The notes under the pieces are model-generated. The model saw only the letters and a list, made by a program, of their open reading frames with translations, was not told the origin of the DNA and searched no databases. Made by a program: the position numbers and the translations under genes. Of a DNA stretch of 64,000 bases, positions 35,160 through 43,019 are shown piece after piece; within the stretch, counting starts at the first letter, position 1; each line of letters starts with the position of its first letter. Location: NCBI GenBank assembly GCA_943371535.1, contig CALRVE020000013.1, forward strand, positions 1-64,000. Direction: 5' to 3'. The stretch comes from UBA1930 sp943371535. Its GTDB lineage: Bacteria > Bacteroidota > Bacteroidia > Chitinophagales > Chitinophagaceae.

Positions 35160-35858
35160 TTACACATTACTCATTTGTAATAGTTTTTCGTACATATCGG
35201 CATAACTACTGCCTATTGGTATTTCTTTACCTGCAACAAACACTTTGTTTTTACTAAATTTTTCTACTTTATGTAATGGAATAATGTAAGAACGATGTAC
35301 CCGAACAAATAAATGTTCGGGTAACTTTTCTAAAACTCCTTTTAAGGTCATTAAGGTTAAAACGGGAAAAGGTTTAATATGAATTTTTATATAATCGTCT
35401 AATGCCTCAATTAAATCAATATCTTTTAAATTAATTTTCATCATCTCGTAATTTACTTTTACATAAATACTGCTCATTTGTAAATCTTGAGAGGCCAAAA
35501 ATTCTATATATTCTTTGCTTTTGTAAATAGCTTTTAAAAACCGATCAAATTCAAATGGTTTTAATAAATAATCTATTGCATCTACATTAAAACCTTCTAT
35601 TGCATAATCTTTAAATGCTGTTGTAAATACTACTGGTGGTTTGGTAGTTAAGCTTTTATAAAATTGCATGCCATTGATATCGGGCATTTGAATATCTAAA
35701 AATAATAAATCTACCTTATTACTTTTTAAGTACTCTTTTGCTTCATCGGGATTGGTGAATACTTTATCTAATTGTAAATAAGATATTTTACTACAATATT
35801 GTGCAATTACTTGTAATGCCAATGGTTCATCGTCTAATGCAATACAGTGAATGGTCAT
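35160..35858 (-). CDS. LytTR-family response regulator
   Basis: A 232-residue regulator. The receiver (about 1-120) has DDEP near residue 10, phosphoacceptor Asp in LLFLDIQMPDINGMQF, T in VFTTAFKDYAIEGF and K in DYLLKPFEFDRF. The C-terminal LytTR DNA-binding domain (about 135-230) reads IYVKVNYEMMKINLKDIDLIEALDDYIKIH, MTLKGVLEKLP and FVRVHRSYIIPLHKVEKF. Its start overlaps the stop of the sensor kinase gene by 4 bases (ATGA type), so the two are coupled. Target promoters unknown. Confidence 0.95.
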   Translation of the reverse strand: MTIHCIALDDEPLALQVIAQYCSKISYLQLDKVFTNPDEAKEYLKSNKVDLLFLDIQMPDINGMQFYKSLTTKPPVVFTTAFKDYAIEGFNVDAIDYLLKPFEFDRFLKAIYKSKEYIEFLASQDLQMSSIYVKVNYEMMKINLKDIDLIEALDDYIKIHIKPFPVLTLMTLKGVLEKLPEHLFVRVHRSYIIPLHKVEKFSKNKVFVAGKEIPIGSSYADMYEKLLQMSNV

Positions 35859-36979
35859 GCTATTTCAATGGTTAAATGAATAAAGAATTGTTGATCTTTT
35901 TCTTGAACAATCAATTGGTGTTTATTGGGATACAATAAATCTAATCTTCTTTTTACATTGTTAATGCCAATACCTGTTGTATCTAAATTACTTTCTTTTT
36001 GAACAATGGTATTCGTCACTTTTAATTCAACCGATTTTTCTTGAGCCAAAAGTTGAATAGTAATGGTGGAATTATCTTTAGTACTAACACCATATTTAAA
36101 GGCATTTTCTACAAAAGGAATAAAGAGTAATGGAGTAATTGTTTTATTGTTTAAAGTGCCTTGTACGTCAAAATTTACTTGTACTTTATCGGTTAAACGT
36201 ATTAGTTGTAAATCTATATAATCATGAATAAAATTGACTTCGTTTTCTAATGCCACATAATCAGTTTGTGTTTCAGTTAAAATATATCGCATGATAGACG
36301 ATAATTTCAAAACTGCTTTTGGTGTTTTATCGCTTTGTACAACTGCTAAAGAATAAATATTATTCAGTGTATTAAAAAAGAAGTGAGGGTTTACTTGCGA
36401 TTTTAAAAACGACAATTCGGTATGAATTTTTTCGTGTTCAATTCTTTCTTTGGTTTGTTCGGCAATAAGCCATTGTTCAATTACCGATGCACAAATACCA
36501 ATGGTAAGTACCAATAAAAAAACAACAAAAGAGCCCGGGAAGTAACGAAATGCAACATTAGATGGCTTGTGTTTCACATTTTTGTTGTTGAGGTTATTAT
36601 TTAAACTATCGGCTTCTTTTTCAATTTTTTGTTTAAACCCTTGAATTTTTTCGGCTCTAATGGTCTCTGCATTGGTGCCATTAATGAGATAGGTGATTTC
36701 TCTTGGCAAATAAATGAACGCTGTAAATGCAATTGAAACAAAAGCAATGTATAAGAGCCATTTTTTTGCAAATAAAAATTTAGGAATAAGTACTAAAGTG
36801 TTTAAATAATAAAATCCTAACAAAAACAGATTGATTACAATAAAAACAGTAACCATGTGCTTGTTCAACACATCAGTAATATCTTTTGGTCTTGGAGAAA
36901 AAATATACGGTAATGCAAAAAAGCAAATCCACACAGCAATGTGAACGGCTATAGACACTATTTTTTTACGTTTTTTCAA
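35855..36979 (-). CDS. LytS-type sensor histidine kinase (His_kinase family)
   Basis: A 374-residue membrane kinase with four TM helices (about 7-26, 40-62, 72-92 and 150-172), a loop insertion (100-145) between the third and fourth, a short coiled coil, and the His_kinase box LKSQVNPHFFFNTLNNIYSLA (phosphoacceptor His in NPHF). The HATPase part carries PLLFIPFVENAFKYG and GIGINNVKRRLDLLY. The only reasonable start is TTG at 36979 (KKRKKIVSIAVHIA); there is no ATG before the first helix. It precedes the LytTR regulator with a 4-base overlap, making a classical two-component pair; signal unknown. Confidence 0.93.
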   Translation of the reverse strand: MKKRKKIVSIAVHIAVWICFFALPYIFSPRPKDITDVLNKHMVTVFIVINLFLLGFYYLNTLVLIPKFLFAKKWLLYIAFVSIAFTAFIYLPREITYLINGTNAETIRAEKIQGFKQKIEKEADSLNNNLNNKNVKHKPSNVAFRYFPGSFVVFLLVLTIGICASVIEQWLIAEQTKERIEHEKIHTELSFLKSQVNPHFFFNTLNNIYSLAVVQSDKTPKAVLKLSSIMRYILTETQTDYVALENEVNFIHDYIDLQLIRLTDKVQVNFDVQGTLNNKTITPLLFIPFVENAFKYGVSTKDNSTITIQLLAQEKSVELKVTNTIVQKESNLDTTGIGINNVKRRLDLLYPNKHQLIVQEKDQQFFIHLTIEIA

Positions 36980-37072
36980 TTGTTGATTGGTTAATTCAAA
37001 TAAAACTAAAATACAAGTTCACTTATTTAGTTTATTATGGGTGAAGTAAAAGAATTAATCGGTAAGAAAAGT

Positions 37073-38221
37073 TTATTGATGGGCTAATTGTAGAATGGTT
37101 TGGGTTAAAACATTCCAACTATATTTCTTTTTTTCTTCTAGTAAATGTGGTAAAAAAAAGTTTTCACCTAAAGCATATAGCTCAACAATTTTATCTGCAA
37201 TTGCTTGAGCATTGGGTTCGGCAATTAAGCCTACTTTTCTATCTGGTACTAAACTAGGTAAACCTCCCACATTGGTAACCAACATAGGTTTATTAAAATG
37301 ATAGGCTAGGGGGGTAACACCACTTTGGGTGGCATTTTTATAAGGTTGAATTACAAAATCGGCAGCACTTAAATAGTATTTCACTTCACTATCGGCAATA
37401 AAATCGGTTCTTAAGATGAGTGAATTTGCAATGCCCAATTGTTCTATTTGTTCTTCGTAAGGTTTTTTGTCTTCGTAGAATTCTCCAGCAACAAGCAATT
37501 TGAGATTTGAGATTTCTGATTGTTCATTACTGATTAGTTGCATGGATTCTAATAATAAATCTAGTCCTTTATATTTTCTGATGAAGCCAAAAAAGAGAAT
37601 GATTTTCTCATTTTCTGGTAAGCCTAAATGTTTTCTGGCTGCTTGTTTGGGTAAAGCTTCGCCAAAATTATCATAGAGTGGATGTACTACTTGCTGTGCA
37701 GGCTTTTGAGTGAACTGACGTAAGTCGGTCATCACTTTTTCACTCATAGTAATAAATGCATCTACTGGTTTAAAAAAGTATTGTGTAAATGGTTTATCGC
37801 CGGGGCGTTTTTCATGTGGAATAACATTATCGGCAATGCAAACCACTTTGGTGTATTTATTCTTTTTTACTTGTCGTAAAATAGTACCTAAGCAGGGACC
37901 CATAAACGGTAGCCAATACCTCACCACAATTAATACAGGTTGTAAATTTTTTAATTCGTTGCCAATCTTTAACCAATTGAGTGGATTTACAGAGTTGATA
38001 CAAACTTTAATTTGGATATCGGTTGGGACTGGTTCACTTGAATATTGTGTAGTACCAGGGAATAAGAAATTGGGGTATTGTAAAGAAAAAGTATAAATAG
38101 TGGTATCAAAACCTTCATCTTGAAATTGTTTAGCCAAGCGTTCATCAAATGAAGCTAAGCCACCACGTAAAGGATGTGCTGGGCCAATGATGATTACTTT
38201 GGATGGGAACGCTGATGACAC
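37073..38221 (-). CDS. glycosyltransferase, GT4-like
   Basis: A 382-residue GT-B enzyme. The N-terminal domain opens VIIIGPAHPLRGGLASFDERLAKQF; the C-terminal nucleotide-sugar domain holds LPENEKIILFFGFIRKYKGLDLLLES, LLVAGEFYEDKKPYEEQ, DSEVKYYLSAADFVIQPYKNATQSGVTPLAYHF (the E/S-x7-E region of GT4). The only start in the right place is GTG at 38221, and that codon lies inside a dispersed repeat (38205-38250), so the repeat appears to have replaced the native start. An in-frame word-repeat (ISNEQSEISNLKL, about 37497-37538) sits in a surface loop. Probably an EPS or LPS sugar transferase. Confidence 0.9.
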   Translation of the reverse strand: MSSAFPSKVIIIGPAHPLRGGLASFDERLAKQFQDEGFDTTIYTFSLQYPNFLFPGTTQYSSEPVPTDIQIKVCINSVNPLNWLKIGNELKNLQPVLIVVRYWLPFMGPCLGTILRQVKKNKYTKVVCIADNVIPHEKRPGDKPFTQYFFKPVDAFITMSEKVMTDLRQFTQKPAQQVVHPLYDNFGEALPKQAARKHLGLPENEKIILFFGFIRKYKGLDLLLESMQLISNEQSEISNLKLLVAGEFYEDKKPYEEQIEQLGIANSLILRTDFIADSEVKYYLSAADFVIQPYKNATQSGVTPLAYHFNKPMLVTNVGGLPSLVPDRKVGLIAEPNAQAIADKIVELYALGENFFLPHLLEEKKKYSWNVLTQTILQLAHQ

Positions 38222-38250
38222 GGATTGAACGGATTTAAGCTGATTTATTT
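38205..38250 (+). repeat. GxxExxY-associated repeat, copy 1
   Basis: Begins GGGAACGCTGATGACACGGA and continues TTGAACGGATTT-a-AGCTGATTTATTT. Copy 2 at 38311 is identical over 45 of 46 bases and in the same orientation. Words like ACACGGATTGAACGGATTT form a well-known period-type intergenic repeat. Its left part is the coding start of the glycosyltransferase. Confidence 0.9.
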
Positions 38251-38310
38251 AAAATGGTTACTTATGGCTTTCGTTTAATCGTGATTTCTTTTCTCATAAT
38301 TGTATTTTAT

Positions 38311-38356
38311 GGGAACGCTGATGACACGGATTGAACGGATTTATGCTGATTTATTT
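38311..38356 (+). repeat. GxxExxY-associated repeat, copy 2
   Basis: Same 46 bases as copy 1 with one substitution (TTTATGC for TTTAAGC). Its right end contains the stop codon of the GxxExxY gene (38351-38353). Confidence 0.9.
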
Positions 38357-38728
38357 ATACTGATTACTATAAACTTTTCTTTTGAATTGTGGTTTCTTTC
38401 CAAAATTTAATAATAAGCCTACTTCAATATTTGTTGCTTTTAGGTAATTTAATAATTGTAGTTCATATTCTTCACAAATGTTTTCAGCAGCTTTTAGTTC
38501 AATCAATATTTTATCAGCTACAAATAAATCTGCAAAATAATTACCAACAACATTTTCTTTAAAATAAACTGGAATAGGAAATTGCTGAGAGCAACTCAAA
38601 CCTTTACTTTTTATTTCAATAGCCAATGCATTCTCATATACTTTCTCTAAAAAACCAAAACCAAGGGTATTATAAACTTCATAAAAACATTTCAATGTAA
38701 TATCCGTAACATCTTCATGCAATAACAT
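38351..38728 (-). CDS. GxxExxY protein
   Basis: A 125-residue protein with the family name motif GFGFLEKVYENAL (G-x-x-E-x-x-Y) and the usual companions: DITLKCFYEVYNTLG before it, then YFADLFVADKILIELKAAE and LQLLNYLKATNIEVGLLLNFG. The core (D...x-E-L-K-A) resembles PD-(D/E)xK nuclease folds; the biological role is not established. Copies are scattered in bacterial genomes and often lie inside repeats. Here the stop codon falls within repeat copy 2, and an inverted copy lies 67 bases upstream of the start. That arrangement suggests a mobile or formerly mobile cassette inserted between two glycosyltransferase genes. Confidence 0.92.
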   Translation of the reverse strand: MLLHEDVTDITLKCFYEVYNTLGFGFLEKVYENALAIEIKSKGLSCSQQFPIPVYFKENVVGNYFADLFVADKILIELKAAENICEEYELQLLNYLKATNIEVGLLLNFGKKPQFKRKVYSNQYK

Positions 38729-38795
38729 AATCTTTCTCTATTAAGTAAATGAATGTTATTTGTATTGTAACTATTTTATAAAATATCATCTGAGT

Positions 38796-38826
38796 AAATC
38801 CGTTCAATCCGTGTCATCAGTGTTCC
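38796..38826 (-). repeat. GxxExxY-associated repeat, inverted copy 3
   Basis: AAATCCGTTCAATCCGTGTC followed by ATCAGTGTTCC is the reverse complement of the left 31 bases of copies 1 and 2 with one mismatch. With copy 2 it forms inverted flanks around the GxxExxY gene, and it stops 4 bases before the end of the GT2 gene. Confidence 0.88.
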
Positions 38827-38830
38827 TATC

Positions 38831-39772
38831 CTAAACTCCCAGTTTCTTTTCAATTAAATAACTATTTCTTTCAGATGCATTTCGCCCCACTAATTCAGCT
38901 ATAAAACCAGCTAAAAACAATTGCATACCAATAATCATTACAGTTAGTGCAATGTAGAAAGCAGGACGATTGGTTAATCCAAAATCAGTAGCAACAAACT
39001 TTGCAATAATTAAGTAGGCACTCATTACAAAGCCAATCATAAAACAAATTGTTCCATACAAACCAAAAAAGTGCATAGGTCGTTTGCCAAACTTGCTTAC
39101 AAAAGAAATGGTGGCTAAATCTAAAAAACCATTGATAAAACGTTCCCAGCCAAATTTGGTAATTCCATATTTTCTAGCTCTGTGTTCAACAATTTTTTCA
39201 CCAATTTTTCTAAAGCCTGCCCACTTAGCAATTACAGGAATGTAGCGATGCATTTCGCCATATACTTCAATACTTTTTACTACTTTTAATTTGTAAGCTT
39301 TTAAGCCGCAATTGAAATCGTGTAGATTATTTATTCCACTACTCCAACGTGTAGCAGCATTGAATAATTTGGTAGGAATGGTTTTTGTAATAGGATCGTA
39401 GCGTTTTTGTTTCCATCCACTCACAATATCAAAACCCTCTTCAAGAATCATTCTTCTTAGTTCAGGAATTTCATCAGGACTGTCTTGCATATCGGCATCC
39501 ATGGTAATTACAACATCACCTTTGGCTGCTTTAAAACCTTCGTTTAAAGCAGCACTTTTACCATAATTGCGTTGAAATTTAATTCCTTTGAAGTTAGCGT
39601 TATTGGCACTAATTTGTTCAATCACCTGCCAGCTATTGTCGGTGCTACCATCATCAATCATAATTACTTCGTAAGAGTAACTATTGGCAGTAACCACACG
39701 AACAATCCATTCGCTAAGTTCTGGCAGCGATTCTTCTTCATTAAATAAGGGAATAATGATTGAAAGGTGCAT
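38831..39772 (-). CDS. GT2 glycosyltransferase with two C-terminal membrane helices (DPM1/GtrB-like)
   Basis: A 313-residue polyprenol-phosphate-sugar type transferase. The GT-A domain shows LSIIIPLFNEEESLPEL, VIMIDDGSTDNSW, GIKFQRNYGKSAALNEGF, DVVITMDADMQDSPDEI (the DxD metal site) and DFNCGLKAYKL. Two helices at about 235-258 and 275-298 anchor it. Homologues transfer a sugar from UDP- or GDP-sugar to undecaprenyl phosphate for later use outside the membrane. It is the third gene of a minus-strand run with the dihydroorotase homologue and DUF4199 (1-base and 5-base gaps). Confidence 0.93.
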   Translation of the reverse strand: MHLSIIIPLFNEEESLPELSEWIVRVVTANSYSYEVIMIDDGSTDNSWQVIEQISANNANFKGIKFQRNYGKSAALNEGFKAAKGDVVITMDADMQDSPDEIPELRRMILEEGFDIVSGWKQKRYDPITKTIPTKLFNAATRWSSGINNLHDFNCGLKAYKLKVVKSIEVYGEMHRYIPVIAKWAGFRKIGEKIVEHRARKYGITKFGWERFINGFLDLATISFVSKFGKRPMHFFGLYGTICFMIGFVMSAYLIIAKFVATDFGLTNRPAFYIALTVMIIGMQLFLAGFIAELVGRNASERNSYLIEKKLGV

Positions 39773-39773
39773 A

Positions 39774-40292
39774 TTATTGTTCTAATAATGGATTATAATT
39801 TGGATTCTTTTTTGCAACGGCTGCTCCAATCAATGAGCAAATACATCCAAAAATTAAGAAAGCTACAATCACTCCACCGATAGCAAATGGCACAAAGTAT
39901 TTTCTAGACATATCTAGTGCTTTACTAATGTCGGCTTCACTCATTTTATTTTGTTCAACCATAGATGCCCTTGCTTGGTCTAGTGCAATATCCATTAGTT
40001 CTGGCATAATAAATTTAAATGCCAAATAAGTATATACAGCGGTAATCCCTGTTACAGCTGCTGTAACTTTAAAGCCATGAGCAAATGTGTTACCAAAAGT
40101 TACATTAGCTTCTCTTTGTTTAGCATAAGTAATACAAGCCCAAATAATGCCACCTGCAAATAACACGTATTGAATGGCATTAATTCCTTTAACAGTATTC
40201 AGTCCTCCGAAGTGAACAATTAGTCCAAACACAATTAATATCAATGCAATAATTACTCCATGAATGGCTGGCGATGTTGGTTTTGTTTCCAT
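39774..40292 (-). CDS. DUF4199 membrane protein
   Basis: A 172-residue inner-membrane protein matching DUF4199: four helices at about 10-30, 38-56, 72-95 and 133-158, and a polar loop between the third and fourth (MPELMDIALDQARASMVEQNKM). Function unknown. It sits between the dihydroorotase homologue and the GT2 gene with 5-base and 1-base gaps, an arrangement I recall as recurrent in Bacteroidota, so the three may work together or share expression only. Confidence 0.87.
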   Translation of the reverse strand: METKPTSPAIHGVIIALILIVFGLIVHFGGLNTVKGINAIQYVLFAGGIIWACITYAKQREANVTFGNTFAHGFKVTAAVTGITAVYTYLAFKFIMPELMDIALDQARASMVEQNKMSEADISKALDMSRKYFVPFAIGGVIVAFLIFGCICSLIGAAVAKKNPNYNPLLEQ

Positions 40293-40297
40293 AATTT

Positions 40298-41560
40298 TTA
40301 ATTTAAATGTAATTTACCCTTTGTGAATGTTCCAATTACTTTTCCATTTAAAGTGATGTTTTCAAATGGAGTATTGAACGATTTGCTTTTATTGTTTTCT
40401 TTGGTTAAACAAGTATTCCCATGGGTATTGAACAAAGTTAAATTGGCTATTGCACCTTCTGTTATTGAATGTTCTTTTAAAGAAAATATTCTTTGGGCAT
40501 TATTGCTAAACAAGTTGGCTATTTGTACATGGCTCAATGTAGGTAATACATGTTGTATAGCGGCAAAAGCTGTTTGTAAACCAATCATGCCATTTTTAGC
40601 ATATTCAAATTCACAAATTTTTGCATCCCAATTTTGAGGTGTATGATGTGTAGCAATACAATCAATACTTCCATTTAAAACAGCAGCTCTAAGTGCCAAC
40701 ATATCGGCTTTAGTTCTTAATGGCGGATTTACTTTTAACTGTGTATCGTAGGTTTGTAAATCTTCATCACAAAAAAACAAATGATAAGGCGTTACACTGC
40801 AACTAATAGATAAACCTTCGGCTTTTGCAGCTTCAATGAGTGCAACACTTTTGGCTGTACTTACACCAGTTATATGCAATTTACTTTGCGTGTATCTTAA
40901 TAAATCAATATCTCTTTTAATCATGATTTCTTCTGCAATTGCAGGAATGCCGGGCAAGCCTAATTGAGTTGAAATAATGCCTTCGTTGATGAGTCCATTT
41001 GCTCCAATGCTTTTATCAATGGGCATTTGAATAACAGTGCCATTAAAAGCTTTTACATATTGCAAAGCTTTTAATAATAAGCCAGGCGTTTGTACAGGAT
41101 GAATGCCATCGCTAAATGCAATTGCACTGCTATTTTGCATATCGTACATTTCGGCTAAATCTTTGCCTTCAATATTTTTGGTTACAGCACCCAAAGGATG
41201 AATTTGTATGGGCAAATATTTAGATTGTTGTACAATATACTCAACCTGTGTTTTGCTTTGTACAATTGGGTTGGTATTGGGTAAAACAAACACTTGAGTA
41301 AAGCCTCCAGCCAATGCTGCTTGAGCACCAGATGCAAGTGTTTCTCTGTATTCAAAACCAGGATCACAGAAATGACTAAAACAATCTATCCATCCAGTTG
41401 AAACAATGGTATTGGGTTCATCAATTATACAATCAACTGCTGTAGTTATTTCATCTTCAATGGCAACAATCAGCTCATTGTCAATCAAAATATCTTTTAT
41501 TAAGTTATGATGAACACTTTGTTCGTTTGCAACTAAAACCTTCCTTAGAAGAATCTTCAT
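40298..41560 (-). CDS. dihydroorotase-family amidohydrolase with altered metal site
   Basis: A 420-residue protein that aligns along its length with dihydroorotases: GWIDCFSHFCDPGFEYRETLASGAQAALAGGFT, VLPNTNPIVQ, GIISTQLGLPGIPAIAEEIMIKRDIDLLRYTQSKLHITGVST, KVNPPLRTKAD, CIATHHTPQNWDAK and GMIGLQTAF. The usual metal ligands are largely gone: the HxH after the first strand reads F61-S62-H63, the barrel His-Glu-Asp pair reads QMPID, the HVST His is G232, and the ATDHAPH Asp is H305. It may be an inactive scaffold, like the pseudo-DHOases that support aspartate transcarbamoylase, or use a different chemistry. Annotated usually as pyrC; I leave the symbol empty for this reason. Confidence 0.85.
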   Translation of the reverse strand: MKILLRKVLVANEQSVHHNLIKDILIDNELIVAIEDEITTAVDCIIDEPNTIVSTGWIDCFSHFCDPGFEYRETLASGAQAALAGGFTQVFVLPNTNPIVQSKTQVEYIVQQSKYLPIQIHPLGAVTKNIEGKDLAEMYDMQNSSAIAFSDGIHPVQTPGLLLKALQYVKAFNGTVIQMPIDKSIGANGLINEGIISTQLGLPGIPAIAEEIMIKRDIDLLRYTQSKLHITGVSTAKSVALIEAAKAEGLSISCSVTPYHLFFCDEDLQTYDTQLKVNPPLRTKADMLALRAAVLNGSIDCIATHHTPQNWDAKICEFEYAKNGMIGLQTAFAAIQHVLPTLSHVQIANLFSNNAQRIFSLKEHSITEGAIANLTLFNTHGNTCLTKENNKSKSFNTPFENITLNGKVIGTFTKGKLHLN

Positions 41561-41612
41561 AATAATTGGGTGAAAATTTGGTGCAATATAAATGTAAAAT
41601 TTGTTTTGCTAT

Positions 41613-41620
41613 TATATTTG
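41613..41620 (+). promoter_or_regulatory. -7 box for the tRNA-Pro gene
   Basis: TATATTTG fits TAnnTTTG and lies 26 bases before the mature tRNA 5' end. No clear TTTG -33 box at the right distance. Confidence 0.5.
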
Positions 41621-41645
41621 AAGCCCAATAAACGAAAGTTTAGGT

Positions 41646-41721
41646 TCGGGTGATAGTTCAGCCCGGTAGAATACTTGTATGGGGTGCAAGAGGTCGCTGG
41701 TTCGAATCCAGTTCACCCGAC
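41646..41721 (+). tRNA. tRNA-Pro (anticodon GGG)
   Basis: A 76-base cloverleaf. Acceptor stem TCGGGTG / CACCCGA, D arm around AGTTCAGCCCGGTAGAAT, anticodon stem CTTGT / GCAAG with loop ATGGGGT (anticodon GGG at positions 34-36, G37), variable AGGTC, T arm GCTGG-TTCGAAT-CCAGT. The CCA end is not encoded. The TGG-anticodon tRNA that reads the remaining Pro codons must lie elsewhere. Confidence 0.95.
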
Positions 41722-41726
41722 GAAAA

Positions 41727-41753
41727 AAAGTTCTGCATTTTGGCAGAACTTTC
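41727..41753 (+). terminator. terminator after tRNA-Pro
   Basis: Stem AAAGTTCTGC / GCAGAACTTT with loop ATTTTG, directly after the tRNA. Followed by TTCTGCATTT. Confidence 0.85.
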
Positions 41754-41870
41754 TGCATTTATGCGTAATTGGTTGAAGTGAAAACCAGTTATTTTCTTCT
41801 CAAAAAAATATTTTCAACTTGATTTATGTAATTCTTTTTCAGCCTGCATCTTTTGTGCAAATACATTCAA

Positions 41871-42890
41871 ATGAAAACAAGAACATACCTGCACATTGAA
41901 AATCCTTGTAACGAGAACTGGAATAAAATGACACCTGTTGAAAAAGGTAGATTTTGTGATAGTTGTGCAACACAAGTAATGGATTTTACAGTAATGACCG
42001 ATCAGCAAGTATTGCACTATTTAGCTGCCAATAATGGCAAAATGTGTGGACGAATTCACAAAGATCAATTACAAAGGGCTTTACATAGCCATGAACAAAA
42101 GAAAAAAGGGATACAATTTTTAATAGCTGGATTTGCTTCTTTGTTTTTTTCTATTGGTAAAAGTGTGGCTCAACAAAAAACGCAGCAAGAAATACCAAAA
42201 GCTGCTTTATTAAATAAGCAATCTAATTTTCAATCTTTTACCCAAAGTATGCCTGCGGCTGAATTAAGCATTAAAGGCAAAATTATCAATACCGAACAAG
42301 AAGCTTTATTAAATGGGTATGTTGTAAATCCTGTTAATCACGAAAAAATATTGGCTAATAAAGTAGGGCAATTTGTTATGCAAATTCCTGCAGAACTAGA
42401 TCATGTGTTGGTGGGTGCACAAGGTTTTAATACAAGAGTGGTTCCAGTTGCTACGTTTAACTCCATAGATACCTCTATTACATTGGTTGCATCAGACACA
42501 ACTATAAAAGATATTGGTGGTTTTGATAAAGGTGATTTGAATGGTGGCAATATTATTATGGGGGGAATTAGAAGTTTTGAAGAAGTTGAAAAAAAGGATA
42601 CCGTAATTACTTTTGTTAAGAAAATTTTTAATAATGCCTTCTTCAAAATTTTACCCAATCCTGCTACAAAAGGTGGTGTAGGCATTTCAATTAAACAAAA
42701 CGGTAATTATACAGTTCAAGTGTTTGATAATAATTCTAAACTAGTACATGTGCAAGAAGTGGTGGTAAACAGTAAAGGCCAAGTTGTACAAATTATTTTT
42801 CCTGATTGTGTAGTAAAAGGAATTTATTATATACGAGTAATTGATAAAAAAACAAAAAAACAATATGTAGATAAATTAATGGTTCAATAA
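41871..42890 (+). CDS. membrane protein with N-terminal Cys motif and C-terminal T9SS-type sorting domain
   Basis: A 339-residue protein from the ATG at 41871 (an upstream TTG at 41853 is less likely). It begins without a signal peptide: HIENPCNENWNKMTPVEKGR, then FCDSCATQVMDFT, and a fourth Cys at 59 in GKMCGRI. C13, C29, C32 and C59 may bind a metal; this N-terminal motif is widespread in Bacteroidota proteins. One TM (about 81-97, IQFLIAGFASLFFSIGK) ends in SVAQQ, which looks like a signal-peptidase site. A carboxypeptidase-like beta domain (SIKGKIINTEQEALLNGYVV) and a C-terminal sorting-like domain (FKILPNPATKGGVGISI to YVDKLMVQ) follow. Confidence 0.75.
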   Translation: MKTRTYLHIENPCNENWNKMTPVEKGRFCDSCATQVMDFTVMTDQQVLHYLAANNGKMCGRIHKDQLQRALHSHEQKKKGIQFLIAGFASLFFSIGKSVAQQKTQQEIPKAALLNKQSNFQSFTQSMPAAELSIKGKIINTEQEALLNGYVVNPVNHEKILANKVGQFVMQIPAELDHVLVGAQGFNTRVVPVATFNSIDTSITLVASDTTIKDIGGFDKGDLNGGNIIMGGIRSFEEVEKKDTVITFVKKIFNNAFFKILPNPATKGGVGISIKQNGNYTVQVFDNNSKLVHVQEVVVNSKGQVVQIIFPDCVVKGIYYIRVIDKKTKKQYVDKLMVQ

Positions 42891-42915
42891 ATAGTCAGTT
42901 TGTTTTTGGTGAAAA

Positions 42916-42950
42916 GAAGTCTGCTACATGTACTTGTAGTAGGCTTTTTT
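42916..42950 (+). terminator. terminator after the Cys-motif/T9SS gene
   Basis: Stem AAGTCTGCTACA / TGTAGTAGGCTT (two G-U pairs) with a 6-base loop, followed by T6. Confidence 0.8.
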
Positions 42951-43019
42951 ACTGGTATACAAGTTAGCAAAATATTTTGTAAGAAAAGAAAATGTACATT
43001 AGTTGCCTAATTGAACAAT

